Shown one piece after another: positions 1 to 5,683 of a stretch of 21,683 nt of DNA. Under the pieces are notes generated by a model. The model ran no database searches. It saw only the letters and a program-made list of their open reading frames with translations, and had not been told where the DNA came from. This stretch comes from a virus. The translations under genes and the position numbers were made by a program. Location of the stretch: positions 1 to 21,683 of IMG/VR virus record IMGVR_UViG_3300031951_001383; one strand, written 5' to 3'. Position 1 is the first letter of the stretch, and each line of letters begins with the position of its first letter.

Positions 1-1579
1 TACCATCGTGTTGCTTGGTCCCGAACAAAGTTGACATTGATGCAACGCCGAATCCTGAGTCCCATTTGTTATTGCCAGTATGGTGTTCCCGCAGTAACAC
101 TCCCCTAGAGGCCAAGTTCGCACGGATTCCTTCATCTTGCGTAAGGAATGATTGGAATGCATTTTTCTCCACGATCCATTCACTAGGACTATAGAGAGAA
201 GTCCAGTCAAAGATTAGCTGACGGATTTGAGCAGGCGTTGGACGAGTAATTTTAATAGCATCAACAATGTAGCGTTTATGTGTAACCCTATCAACAGCGT
301 AACAAATGGCGGCTGTATCACCAACCATAGCGGGATCAAGGCCACAAATAAAACTAAAGCCGTTGACATCACGTGGGTGGCCTGGGTGACCAGGAACCAA
401 GCGACCTGCTTTGCGCATACCATCAATAGAACCTCTTACACACGCTGGATCAAAGATGGCATCATCTGAGATGTCTTGTTGCTGGTAAACCAATGCCCAA
501 GTGGAAGCATCCATAGCTTGGCGTTCGTTGTAGAGGTTACGACCATTCCAACGTGGGTATAGTCGGTCCTCATTAAGATCTGATTCTTCTTGCCCATCGA
601 ATGGAGCATCGGATGCTGGCCAGAGAGTTTCCCATTTGTCAGGGTCCTCATCTGTAGTCAGCAGGGCTGGCATAGCCAGATACTTCCAAGGGACAAGGCC
701 ACCTGGGTATCTGTCTGGGTTACGCAGTTCACGGTATAGGTCAACTGCAGCCACACGGGTACCAATGATAATTAATTTACCAGTAGGGTTAAGACGAGAA
801 CGTACGTCCTGCGTCAACCACTTGATCTGGCGTTCAAACTCATTGGCGTTTTTGAGAGTAACCGCATCGTCTACGATAATCATATCGGCACGTTTACCGT
901 AGATCTGACCGCCGATACCTACAGCCTCAATGTTCGGGTCCTTTTCACTGGACTCACGAAGCTCATCACCAAAGGTGATACGGGTAGCCTGCCACGAGGC
1001 AGACTTGGAGTTAAACCCTACGCCAGCAGCATAAGCATTTTGAAGGTTCTCATACATTGGGTGAGTCAAACGCTGCTTGATGGCGTAGAGAAAGTCTGCG
1101 GCTAGTTGCTGAGTCTGAGAGACTATCAGCACACGAAAGTTAGGGTTGCGAGCTACCTGCCAAGTTACATAATCTACCGTGATGGTAATTGACTTGGCGT
1201 GGTTTGGCGGGATGTTAATAAGGATACGGTTGTTGGCTAGCCCTGGCTCAAACTTCATCGAAGGGTGTAACCAGGAAGGCTCAACGCCTTCGATCATATC
1301 TACCAGATTTTGCTGGTGAGGGAAGGTACGAGAGTTAAGAAAACGTTGGCGGAATTCTGCAAATGAGATGTCGTGGACATCGCCTGCGGCGAAGGATTTG
1401 TCCTTTAGTCCAAGGCGGGTTCTATCAATCTTGTCTGTAAAGATCTTGTCGGTACGTCGGTAGTACTCGTATGTTTTCATAGACTTGCCAGCCGATAGGC
1501 AGGCTTGTTCAATGGTCATACCCTCAGCTACACATCCTAAGATGATTCGCTTTGCTATATCTGCTGAGTTCTCAGCCAT
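1..1579 (-). CDS. terL: Terminase large subunit, 3' end off the window
   Basis: This is the motor ATPase and nuclease that cuts concatemeric phage DNA and pumps it into the prohead. I translated 526 residues from the ATG at 1579; the ORF is still open at base 2. The ATPase domain has a Walker A variant IPPNHAKS at about residues 123-130, Walker B MIIVDD at 233-238 and the GTR coupling motif at 273-275. The RNase H-like nuclease begins at GLDPAMVGD (about 413-421) and continues to IVEKN (about 469-473), giving two of the expected acidic residues. The third acidic residue lies beyond the edge. Residues 5-50 look like a small helix-turn-helix segment of the kind seen in terminase small subunits. 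GGAG lies about 8 bases before the start. No separate small-terminase gene is visible upstream. Family assignment is firm. Confidence 0.95.
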   Translation of the reverse strand, partial: MAENSADIAKRIILGCVAEGMTIEQACLSAGKSMKTYEYYRRTDKIFTDKIDRTRLGLKDKSFAAGDVHDISFAEFRQRFLNSRTFPHQQNLVDMIEGVEPSWLHPSMKFEPGLANNRILINIPPNHAKSITITVDYVTWQVARNPNFRVLIVSQTQQLAADFLYAIKQRLTHPMYENLQNAYAAGVGFNSKSASWQATRITFGDELRESSEKDPNIEAVGIGGQIYGKRADMIIVDDAVTLKNANEFERQIKWLTQDVRSRLNPTGKLIIIGTRVAAVDLYRELRNPDRYPGGLVPWKYLAMPALLTTDEDPDKWETLWPASDAPFDGQEESDLNEDRLYPRWNGRNLYNERQAMDASTWALVYQQQDISDDAIFDPACVRGSIDGMRKAGRLVPGHPGHPRDVNGFSFICGLDPAMVGDTAAICYAVDRVTHKRYIVDAIKITRPTPAQIRQLIFDWTSLYSPSEWIVEKNAFQSFLTQDEGIRANLASRGVLLREHHTGNNKWDSGFGVASMSTLFGTKQHDG

Positions 1580-1629
1580 TGGATCTCCAGTATCTCATTG
1601 GGTTATAGATAGACTACACCCGATTAAAA

Positions 1630-1771
1630 GTTGTGCTTTGCACAACCACGGATACGGTAAACTCCCGAGCAAGCCACAGCGAAGCGAGGGGTAAGTCAGT
1701 ACTCGTCCTAGGGACTCGCGTAGGGTAACCGTAGCGAGTCGGTACGGGGCTATCACAATTACCGCCCCTAC
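1630..1771. other. Cluster of three hairpins, possible structured RNA
   Basis: Three consecutive inverted repeats are visible. GTTGTGC at 1630-1636 pairs with GCACAAC at 1640-1646 around a 3-base loop. GACTCGC at 1713-1719 pairs with GCGAGTC at 1734-1740. GTA-GGGGC at 1742-1750 (one bulged base) pairs with GCCCCTAC at 1764-1771. With the next hairpin at 1780-1808 this gives four stems in about 180 non-coding bases. It is not a tRNA by its arm lengths and I recognise no riboswitch class. It may be a structured leader of terL (minus), a small RNA, or DNA sites. Confidence 0.45.
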
Positions 1772-1779
1772 TGTATATA

Positions 1780-1808
1780 AGGCAGGAAAAAAACTTCATT
1801 TCCTGCCT
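1780..1808. terminator. Perfect 10-bp stem-loop, possible terminator
   Basis: AGGCAGGAAA (1780-1789) is the exact reverse complement of TTTCCTGCCT (1799-1808), with a 9-base loop. The downstream plus sequence has no clear T-run, and on the minus strand the stem is followed only by TATATA. It could insulate the divergent units or act as a regulatory hairpin. Classing it as a terminator is tentative. Confidence 0.35.
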
Positions 1809-1818
1809 ATGGTATAAA

Positions 1819-1854
1819 GTATTTACAGAATGTGACTAACGTCACTATAAATAC
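1819..1854. promoter_or_regulatory. Nested dyad, candidate operator
   Basis: Outer arms GTATTTA (1819-1825) and TAAATAC (1848-1854) enclose inner arms GTGAC (1832-1836) and GTCAC (1841-1845) around TAAC. Two nested symmetric elements between divergent transcription units fit a regulator-binding site. No promoter boxes can be fixed confidently around it. Confidence 0.35.
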
Positions 1855-2255
1855 GGTACAAACTAGGACATTAATAAGTGATCTGGTTCACTTTAGGAAA
1901 TATATTTGTAGTGGGTACATACTATACACACGCACTAAACTTAACACCTAGGGGTCTGCTCGCCGTACCCGCACGGCCTTGCTTGGCCGAAGGCCCCGCT
2001 TGCTCCCCGTACCGTACCGTTAGAAGATTCCCGCGGGATGGCTCCCCTTCTGGCACGGGGATCCCTGTAACAATTACCCCTAACCAAATTAATAAACCGC
2101 CTAACGATCAAAGCCAAGGCCTTACGGCCTAGCGATCCACGGCCAAGGCTCCAAGGATCTACGGCCTAGCCTCGCGCCTTCGATCCTTCCCCGCCTCGCC
2201 TCCATTGATCTATTGAGCCAAGGGTTACGGGCCAAGCCTTCGGCCCCGACTCTTA

Positions 2256-2323
2256 CCTTGGATCCTTCGGGCCTTGGATCCGCCTTGGATCTGGCCCCGC
2301 CTCCCCGCCTTGGATCTGGCCCG
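2256..2323. repeat. Four CCTTGGATC repeats, GATC-rich block
   Basis: CCTTGGATC occurs at 2256-2264, 2272-2280, 2283-2291 and 2308-2316. The last two lie within a perfect 17-base direct repeat, CGCCTTGGATCTGGCCC, at 2282-2298 and 2307-2323 (25-base period). A related CCAAGGATC lies at 2151-2159. The array sits just upstream of the first plus-strand gene. It may be an iteron-like origin, a regulator array or sequence-biased spacer; the sequence does not decide between these. Confidence 0.6.
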
Positions 2324-2385
2324 AGCTCGTGACACGTGGCCGAATCTTCCCGCCTTGCCTCCCTTCCCTATACGGTAAGGTATGT

Positions 2386-2391
2386 TATAGT
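2386..2391 (+). promoter_or_regulatory. Possible -10 box for the small-gene operon
   Basis: TATAGT sits about 50 bases before the first start codon at 2443 and is the best -10-like hexamer in this leader. The matching -35 position (TTCCCT at 2364-2369, 16-base spacer) is a poor match. A promoter must exist near here because the operon starts here, but this exact assignment is weak. Confidence 0.3.
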
Positions 2392-2442
2392 TTTCCTAGT
2401 GGCGAGGATCTGCCTCCTCACTTAATCGGAAGGATCTACATA

Positions 2443-2607
2443 ATGAAGTCGAAAGAGATCATTGAAATAGTTGCTTATGATCTAGCGAATAATGAGTGTA
2501 CGGCACTACTTATTCGCAACTCTATTGATTCACTTAATCGCGCACTAACTCACTTATACCGTGAAGATCTTAATGCGATGATGCTAGAAATCGAAGGAGC
2601 TAACTAA
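2443..2607 (+). CDS. Small hypothetical protein, first gene of plus operon
   Basis: 54 residues starting MKSKEII. The reading frame is open further upstream, but the start at 2443 is preferred because GGAAGGATC lies just before it and the earlier part runs through the repeat-rich leader. The product is mostly helical by appearance, with acidic and Asn residues and a C-terminal leucine/methionine-rich helix. No family is recognised. It shares one base with the next gene (TAATG). Its codons are typical of this operon: GAT-CTA is common and CTG is absent. Confidence 0.65.
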   Translation: MKSKEIIEIVAYDLANNECTALLIRNSIDSLNRALTHLYREDLNAMMLEIEGAN

Positions 2608-2708
2608 TGAAGCTATTAATGCCGTTTATTGCGTTTATTGTGATCGTCGTACTAACGAATGACGAAATAGCGCAAGGTTTATTCAATCTATTCGTGGCCA
2701 CTAACTAA
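2607..2708 (+). CDS. 33-residue membrane peptide
   Basis: Starts MKLLMPFIAFIVIVV, a single hydrophobic segment at about residues 3-17, then a short polar region and TN at the C-terminus. The ATG overlaps the upstream stop (TAATG), so translation is probably coupled. Such one-pass peptides are frequent in phage early operons and can act on host membrane proteins or as holin-like peptides. Function is unknown. Confidence 0.5.
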   Translation: MKLLMPFIAFIVIVVLTNDEIAQGLFNLFVATN

Positions 2709-2721
2709 GGAGATCAATCTA

Positions 2722-3117
2722 ATGAATAACACAATTAACGAGCTTGGCGCACAATTAGAAGAGATCAAGGCCAAGAGTTGCAAGGCCCGAATCGGCCAAG
2801 AGCTAACGGATCGTGAGATCGCGCTCCGTGATCTATTCGCTATCGCCGACGACTACGAAGGCGACGAAGATCTACGGGATCAAGCTAATGAAGAGATCTA
2901 TGAATTCGCCTATGGTTATGAGACTTACAAGGTGACCCGCCTAACGTGGAGCGGAGGAGGCCCCGCCGATTGGATCGAAGTACATCACGACGGCGACGGT
3001 ATTAAGCGGATCGAATACGTGTTCCAAGATTGGTACGACGGAGCGCGAATAGACGTGCCAAGCGTGTCTCCCGTGTGGCGATACGCCTCCATAATGCTAG
3101 ACGGATTGGAGGCTTAA
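2722..3117 (+). CDS. Conserved-looking hypothetical phage protein, 131 aa
   Basis: Begins at the ATG after the ribosome-binding site AAGGAGATC. The N-terminal 50 residues are acidic and helical (ITDRE/EIALRDLFAIADDYE-like). The C-terminal half, from about residue 66 (YETYKVTRLTWSGGG), has alternating aromatic and acidic strands ending FQDWYDGARI. The phrase 'Y-x-V-T-R-L-x-W-S-G-G-G-P-A-D' followed by a strand-rich tail resembles small actinophage proteins of unknown function. It is the largest ORF in the first operon segment and contains many GATC words. It is unlikely to be a shadow, because the opposite strand lacks a long frame. Confidence 0.8.
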   Translation: MNNTINELGAQLEEIKAKSCKARIGQELTDREIALRDLFAIADDYEGDEDLRDQANEEIYEFAYGYETYKVTRLTWSGGGPADWIEVHHDGDGIKRIEYVFQDWYDGARIDVPSVSPVWRYASIMLDGLEA

Positions 3118-3119
3118 TC

Positions 3120-3263
3120 GTGGAGAATCTAACCAAGCGCGGGGCCTTCGTGTTAGGCGTGGCCGTCGGCCTCCTAATCGTCGGAGCTTATTGGATCACG
3201 GGTAACGTGTGGATCAATGAGACGGGGATCTGCATCGGATCAATGGCCGAATGTAATCTCTAG
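3120..3263 (+). CDS. 47-residue membrane protein
   Basis: Starts at GTG 3120 with GGAGG 8 bases before it, two bases after the upstream stop. The product has a basic start (ENLTKRG), one transmembrane helix (about 9-26, FVLGVAVGLLIVGAYWI) and a short C-terminal tail with two cysteines (ICIGSMAEC), presumably outside. No family is recognised. The frame continues upstream to an ATG at 3030, but that overlaps the preceding gene and has no ribosome-binding site. A 15-bp hairpin follows directly. Confidence 0.6.
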   Translation: MENLTKRGAFVLGVAVGLLIVGAYWITGNVWINETGICIGSMAECNL

Positions 3264-3269
3264 GAGCGT

Positions 3270-3303
3270 ACTATCTCGCACGGCGGGAGCCGTGCGGGGT
3301 AGT
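3270..3303 (+). promoter_or_regulatory. 15-bp intercistronic stem-loop with GGGA tetraloop (element A)
   Basis: Left arm 3270-3284 pairs along its full length with right arm 3289-3303 around loop GGGA; two pairs are G-U. It lies in an 82-base gap between coupled genes. A second stem, TCTGCC (3303-3308) with GGCAGA (3314-3319), follows immediately. No T-run follows, so it is not a classical terminator. It may be an mRNA processing or stability element, or a regulatory fold controlling the next start. G-U pairs favour an RNA role on the plus strand. Confidence 0.7.
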
Positions 3304-3319
3304 CTGCCACTAGGGCAGA
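3303..3319 (+). promoter_or_regulatory. Secondary 6-bp stem-loop beside element A
   Basis: TCTGCC and GGCAGA are perfect complements around loop ACTAG. The first base is shared with the big stem, so the two could stack or compete. Confidence 0.45.
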
Positions 3320-3327
3320 ATCTTAAA

Positions 3328-3344
3328 CCTTGGAAGGGGTTAGC
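3328..3344 (+). promoter_or_regulatory. Repeated ribosome-binding leader, copy 1
   Basis: CCTTGGAAGGGGTTAGC ends one base before the ATG at 3346. The same 12-base core CCTTGGAAGGGG at the same distance precedes the gene at 4142. AAGGGG is the Shine-Dalgarno part. The CCTT just ahead could pair with it, so the site might be self-masking. Confidence 0.65.
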
Positions 3345-3345
3345 T

Positions 3346-3501
3346 ATGAAATACGAGAAGAATCGGGTGAGCCTCGTTGATCTTTCAACGGGAGAAGAGA
3401 TAGTGAGCGCGGATCTAACCGCGCCACGGGTGAAGGCTATCGTGAAGGCCTACGCCTTGGCGGGGATCACACTAGGGCAGAAGGAGCGGGTGAGCGCGTG
3501 A
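3346..3501 (+). CDS. 51-residue hypothetical protein
   Basis: Starts MKYEKNRVSLVDLSTGEEIVSADLTAPRV after the strong leader copy 1. Two short strands followed by a helix (VKAIVKAYALAGITLG) give a compact alpha/beta peptide. Its sequence 'V-D-L-S-T-G-E-E' looks like a beta-hairpin. It ends in RVSA, a C-terminus repeated in two other operon products because the terminal codons double as the next gene's ribosome-binding site. It overlaps the next gene by 4 bases (GTGA). No family is recognised. Confidence 0.65.
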   Translation: MKYEKNRVSLVDLSTGEEIVSADLTAPRVKAIVKAYALAGITLGQKERVSA

Positions 3502-3593
3502 GCGGGGATCTATTGAAGGCCTTGCAAGAGGCGGGGATCTTGCAGATTATCCCCGTCGGATCTTACGAAGAGAAGGGTGAGAAGAGTGAGTAG
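3498..3593 (+). CDS. 31-residue peptide
   Basis: Starts at GTG 3498, overlapping the previous stop by 4 bases. The product is MSGDLLKALQEAGILQIIP followed by an acidic, lysine-rich tail. It has one amphipathic helix and no recognised domain. Support comes from the coupled start, the uninterrupted chain of overlaps on both sides and the lack of any alternative frame. Its small size leaves real doubt. Confidence 0.45.
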   Translation: MSGDLLKALQEAGILQIIPVGSYEEKGEKSE

Positions 3594-3729
3594 AGAATTA
3601 GAAGTGTTACGCGAGGAGTATTGGAGGGTAAGGGCTAATCCTATCTTCGATAACCCCGCCGATTATTGCATTCTCTTGGATCTTATCATTGATCGAATTG
3701 AAGTATTAGAGGGGAGCGAAAGTGAATAA
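3586..3729 (+). CDS. 47-residue hypothetical protein
   Basis: Starts at GTG 3586, 8 bases inside the previous gene, with AAGGGTGAGAAGA ahead of it. The product is helical, MSRELEVLREEYWRVR, then a loop and a second leucine/isoleucine-rich helix (LDLIIDRIEVLEG). A two-helix hairpin of this type can dimerise. The pattern 'LREEYWRVRANP' resembles short phage proteins of unknown role. It overlaps the next gene by 8 bases. Confidence 0.5.
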   Translation: MSRELEVLREEYWRVRANPIFDNPADYCILLDLIIDRIEVLEGSESE

Positions 3730-3913
3730 CGGAGTTAGCACGCTACGTCGTGAGCGTGAGATCCAAGGAGCTACGCTCCTAGACGATAACGATAGATTCT
3801 ATGCAATAGTGGAGGGAGAGAGGCGTTACGGGTACCGTACACACTTCTCGGGCCTCTTCGTATGCTATACGTGCGGTCACTTATGCGAGTGTGGAGAGGA
3901 GGGGGAAGAGTGA
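3722..3913 (+). CDS. 63-residue cysteine-rich protein, possible zinc knuckle
   Basis: Starts at GTG 3722 after GGGGAG. The N-terminal half is polar (TLRREREIQGATLLDDNDRFYAIVEG). The C-terminal quarter holds CYTCGHLCECGEE, that is, four cysteines and one histidine in a 10-residue stretch, suited to bind one zinc. It ends in an acidic tail. No family name is secure. It overlaps the next gene by 4 bases. It is one of several small cysteine-rich proteins in this operon. Confidence 0.6.
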   Translation: MNNGVSTLRREREIQGATLLDDNDRFYAIVEGERRYGYRTHFSGLFVCYTCGHLCECGEEGEE

Positions 3914-4035
3914 TAGGAGATACGAAGGAGGAGATCGTTACGCAATTGAATGATCTAATCTATGGCGAGGATCCTTATAGCTTGGCCGACATAGAAGACA
4001 TAATCGGCGACGGGGATCTATTCGAATACTTATAG
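3910..4035 (+). CDS. 41-residue acidic peptide
   Basis: Starts at GTG 3910 (GTGA overlap). The product is MIGDTKEEIVTQLNDLIYG followed by EDPYSLADIEDIIGDGDLFEYL. It is strongly acidic and probably two helices, which fits a DNA-mimic or partner-binding peptide, but nothing proves that. It is the last gene before structured element B. The frame is short and has no homologue that I recognise. Confidence 0.5.
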   Translation: MIGDTKEEIVTQLNDLIYGEDPYSLADIEDIIGDGDLFEYL

Positions 4036-4063
4036 GGTAAGGTAAGGTCATAGCGGTTAGCTA

Positions 4064-4101
4064 TCTCTTCTCCTCCACGGGCAGACGTGGAGGGGAGGGG
4101 A
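4064..4101 (+). promoter_or_regulatory. 16-bp intercistronic stem-loop (element B)
   Basis: Left arm 4064-4079 pairs with right arm 4086-4101 without a mismatch around loop GGCAGA; three pairs are G-U. It sits in the 106-base gap before the gene at 4142 and, like element A, is preceded by a CTATCTC motif and followed by the CCTTGGAAGGGG leader. There is no T-run. The pyrimidine/purine asymmetry of the arms would also make an unusual DNA tract. Confidence 0.7.
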
Positions 4102-4123
4102 GGGTAAATCGCCCTAATAAATA

Positions 4124-4140
4124 CCTTGGAAGGGGTAAGT
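4124..4140 (+). promoter_or_regulatory. Repeated ribosome-binding leader, copy 2
   Basis: CCTTGGAAGGGGTAAGT matches copy 1 at 3328-3344 in 15 of 17 positions, with identical spacing to the start codon. The GCCCT at 4111-4115 could pair with the AGGGG of this site, which would connect the upstream structure with access to the start. Confidence 0.65.
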
Positions 4141-4141
4141 A

Positions 4142-4408
4142 ATGAACGTAGTATGCAAGAGCAAGGAGATCCAGAGCTACGTGAAGGATCTTGAAATAGA
4201 AGTGGAGGGTGAGATCTATCGCGCCACTCTTACTTACGATAGCGAATGCGGTTATGAATTAGCATTCTATGGTAGTGATGATAAGGGAATTGAATGGCCC
4301 GAATGGGCAGATAAGTACGATAACGCTACACGCTCACTAGAGTATGACTTAGATTGGGAGAGCGGTAATTGGAGATTCGTAACGCCTAGTGAAGAGGCGG
4401 TGGCGTAA
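4142..4408 (+). CDS. 88-residue hypothetical protein
   Basis: Starts MNVVCKSKEIQSYVKDLEIEVEGEIYRATLTYDSECGYEL. It begins with a helix, then several beta strands rich in acidic and aromatic residues (IEWPEWADKYD, LEYDLDWESGNWRF). The composition, with several tryptophans and strong negative charge, suggests a small all-beta, possibly DNA-mimicking or protein-binding fold. The start is fixed by the strong leader at 4124-4140. It overlaps the next gene by one base (TAATG). No family is recognised. Confidence 0.75.
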   Translation: MNVVCKSKEIQSYVKDLEIEVEGEIYRATLTYDSECGYELAFYGSDDKGIEWPEWADKYDNATRSLEYDLDWESGNWRFVTPSEEAVA

Positions 4409-4752
4409 TGAATGCTAAGCACGATAGATTCTTAAATCACGTATCGCGTAAGTGCGTGGACACGTGGACGTTAGATAACAATTACCGCGTGAAGGTGTAC
4501 ACCTACCACGATAAGAATAAAAAATCTTATTGGAGCATAATCAGTGAGTGTACGGTAGAAGAGAGTGGTACGACGGGGATCTATTTCGAGAGACACACGG
4601 TACACACTAGCCTTAATCAATTAGCTGGCAAGGTGGAGGCTCTTCGATTTAATGGTGATTCTATGGTGAAGGCGCACGATAGCGCCATTGATTCAGTACG
4701 CGATCTAGTGGATCAATTATTGGAGCTTAATAAGGAGAAGGTGAGTGCATAA
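4408..4752 (+). CDS. 114-residue hypothetical protein
   Basis: The N-terminus MNAKHDRFLNHVSRKCVDTWTLDNNYRVKVYTYHDKN is followed by beta strands (YWSIISECTVEE, TGIYFERHTVHTS) and a C-terminal helical region ending KEKVSA. The repeated strand pattern 'VKVYTY...SYWSIIS' is typical of small globular alpha/beta proteins. It is coupled to both neighbours by one-base TAATG overlaps. The terminal VSA is dictated by the ribosome-binding site of the following gene. Function is unknown. Confidence 0.75.
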   Translation: MNAKHDRFLNHVSRKCVDTWTLDNNYRVKVYTYHDKNKKSYWSIISECTVEESGTTGIYFERHTVHTSLNQLAGKVEALRFNGDSMVKAHDSAIDSVRDLVDQLLELNKEKVSA

Positions 4753-4898
4753 TGGATAAGTGTAGATTCTGCGGGTTACGTGGGCTAGTGCTATCTACTA
4801 TTAATGCAGACTATTCTTGCGAGCATTGCGGAGAGTGGCAGAATGCGATCCTTAATAGTGCTTGGATAATCGTAGGTTATGGGAAGGTGAGCGCATAA
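4752..4898 (+). CDS. 48-residue zinc-ribbon peptide
   Basis: The sequence holds CRFC near the start and CEHC at about residues 23-26, two CxxC knuckles about 17 residues apart, the layout of a rubredoxin-like zinc ribbon. After it comes a hydrophobic segment (AILNSAWIIVGYG) and the KVSA terminus. It probably binds zinc and may contact nucleic acid or a host transcription protein. Both ends are coupled (TAATG overlaps). Confidence 0.65.
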   Translation: MDKCRFCGLRGLVLSTINADYSCEHCGEWQNAILNSAWIIVGYGKVSA

Positions 4899-5182
4899 TG
4901 AGCTACGACTACCGTGTTACCTTCGTAACCGATTACTTAACGATCACTACCAACGTATGTCTAGAAGGTGACGATCACTTTCAGAATTTAAGTGATGAGG
5001 CGTACGAGCAAGCGACTATCAACGGTATGAATAACATAGAAGACGAGATCGGGAAGATAGACGAGACGATTATCAATGACATAACCGTTACCTTATTGCT
5101 AGACGATGAGGAAATAGAACTGGGAGGGTTTGGAGAATTCCCTCCAGTACACGTATCGGTAATAGAAGGAGAGGGAGAGTAA
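4898..5182 (+). CDS. 94-residue acidic hypothetical protein
   Basis: I chose the ATG at 4898 rather than the frame's earlier possible start at 4862, because it follows AAGGTGAGCGCATA and gives the usual one-base overlap. The product starts MSYDYRVTFVTDYLTITTNV, beta-rich, then a helix (LSDEAYEQATINGMNNIEDEIG) and further strands (DITVTLLLDDEEIELGGFG). It has a very acidic C-terminus. No family is recognised. A long minus-strand frame over this region is a shadow. Confidence 0.7.
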   Translation: MSYDYRVTFVTDYLTITTNVCLEGDDHFQNLSDEAYEQATINGMNNIEDEIGKIDETIINDITVTLLLDDEEIELGGFGEFPPVHVSVIEGEGE

Positions 5183-5322
5183 TGGATCAAGACACTATGT
5201 ACTGGAGCGAGCTTGCAGAATTGACACACGCTACCCAAGTGGAGCGATTTAATTTCTGCACGTGTGAAGATAATGAAGGACAAGATAACCCATACGACGA
5301 CTGCCCGAAGGAGGATAAGTAA
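5182..5322 (+). CDS. 46-residue hypothetical peptide
   Basis: Starts MDQDTMYWSELAELTHATQVERF and holds three cysteines in FCTC...DC. It is acidic and ends in KEDK. It overlaps both neighbours by one base and is preceded by GGAGAGGGAGAG, a good ribosome-binding stretch. No domain is recognised; a metal site with three cysteines is possible. Confidence 0.55.
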   Translation: MDQDTMYWSELAELTHATQVERFNFCTCEDNEGQDNPYDDCPKEDK

Positions 5323-5564
5323 TGAATGAAGAGACATCAGCAACGCACGTAATAACGGTAGTGATCCAAGCGGGATCTAAGTGGAATAAGGTAGAGCTAT
5401 TTGATTTCAGCGGTGAAGAGCCTACCTTGTTAGCCTCGGGAGAGGCGAGCAATTGGCGCACGGCGTTAGGAGAGGCACTATCTAAGATCTCACTATCCTC
5501 GGACGTGCCAGACAAGGCCGTGAACGACGTGGTGAAGGAGATCCAAGAGGAGGCGGGTGAGTAA
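5322..5564 (+). CDS. 80-residue hypothetical protein
   Basis: Starts MNEETSATHVITVVIQAG after GAAGGAGGATAAG. Two beta strands (HVITVVIQAGSKWNKVELFDF) are followed by helices (NWRTALGEALSKISLSS; AVNDVVKEIQEEAGE). A compact alpha/beta fold is likely. No family is recognised. It is coupled to the next gene by TAATG. Confidence 0.7.
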   Translation: MNEETSATHVITVVIQAGSKWNKVELFDFSGEEPTLLASGEASNWRTALGEALSKISLSSDVPDKAVNDVVKEIQEEAGE

Positions 5565-5683
5565 TGGGATACGGTAAGTGTTGGGTATGCGCTTCGATTA
5601 TGTCTGGAGATAGTCAGACTATCGAGGGCAAAGTAAAGTGCGATAGGTGCGGTTGGGTATCAATTAAGGACGGGAGTTACTAA
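5564..5683 (+). CDS. 39-residue zinc-ribbon peptide
   Basis: MGYGKCWVC and later CDRCGW give two CxxC pairs about 17 residues apart, consistent with a minimal zinc ribbon. GAGGAGGCGGGTGAG lies ahead of its start. It is similar in plan to the peptide at 4752-4898, so the two may be diverged copies. One-base overlaps on both sides. Confidence 0.65.
   Translation: MGYGKCWVCASIMSGDSQTIEGKVKCDRCGWVSIKDGSY

Larger units (their letters stand above)
1580..2442. other. Gene-free divergent region between terL and the plus-strand operon
   Basis: No credible gene lies in these 863 bases; the short ORFs here lack ribosome-binding sites and have low-complexity or Pro/Arg-rich products. The stretch separates leftward terL from the rightward small-gene operon, so it should hold promoters for both. 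It contains four hairpins in a row (1630-1808), a nested dyad (1819-1854), the 10-base palindrome TCCCGCGGGA near 2030-2040, and a GC-rich block (about 1950-2330) full of GATC and CCTTGGATC repeats. Such a region beside a terminase gene could also hold the packaging or replication origin. That is inference only. Confidence 0.8.

Noticed and set aside
214-902. Short ORFs on both strands inside the left end
   Set aside because: They lie inside the terminase gene, which has strong motifs in its own frame, and none has a ribosome-binding site or recognisable product.
1614-1771. Possible tRNA in the hairpin cluster
   Set aside because: Stem lengths and spacing do not give a cloverleaf, there is no TTCGA-type loop and no plausible anticodon arm.
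1485-2132. ORFs of 61-84 codons in the divergent region
   Set aside because: Pro/Arg-rich or low-complexity products over hairpins and repeats, no ribosome-binding site; the stretch looks non-coding.
4981-5515. Two minus-strand ORFs of 120 and 88 codons
   Set aside because: They oppose a continuous chain of coupled plus-strand genes; their Ser-rich products mirror the acidic codons on the other strand.
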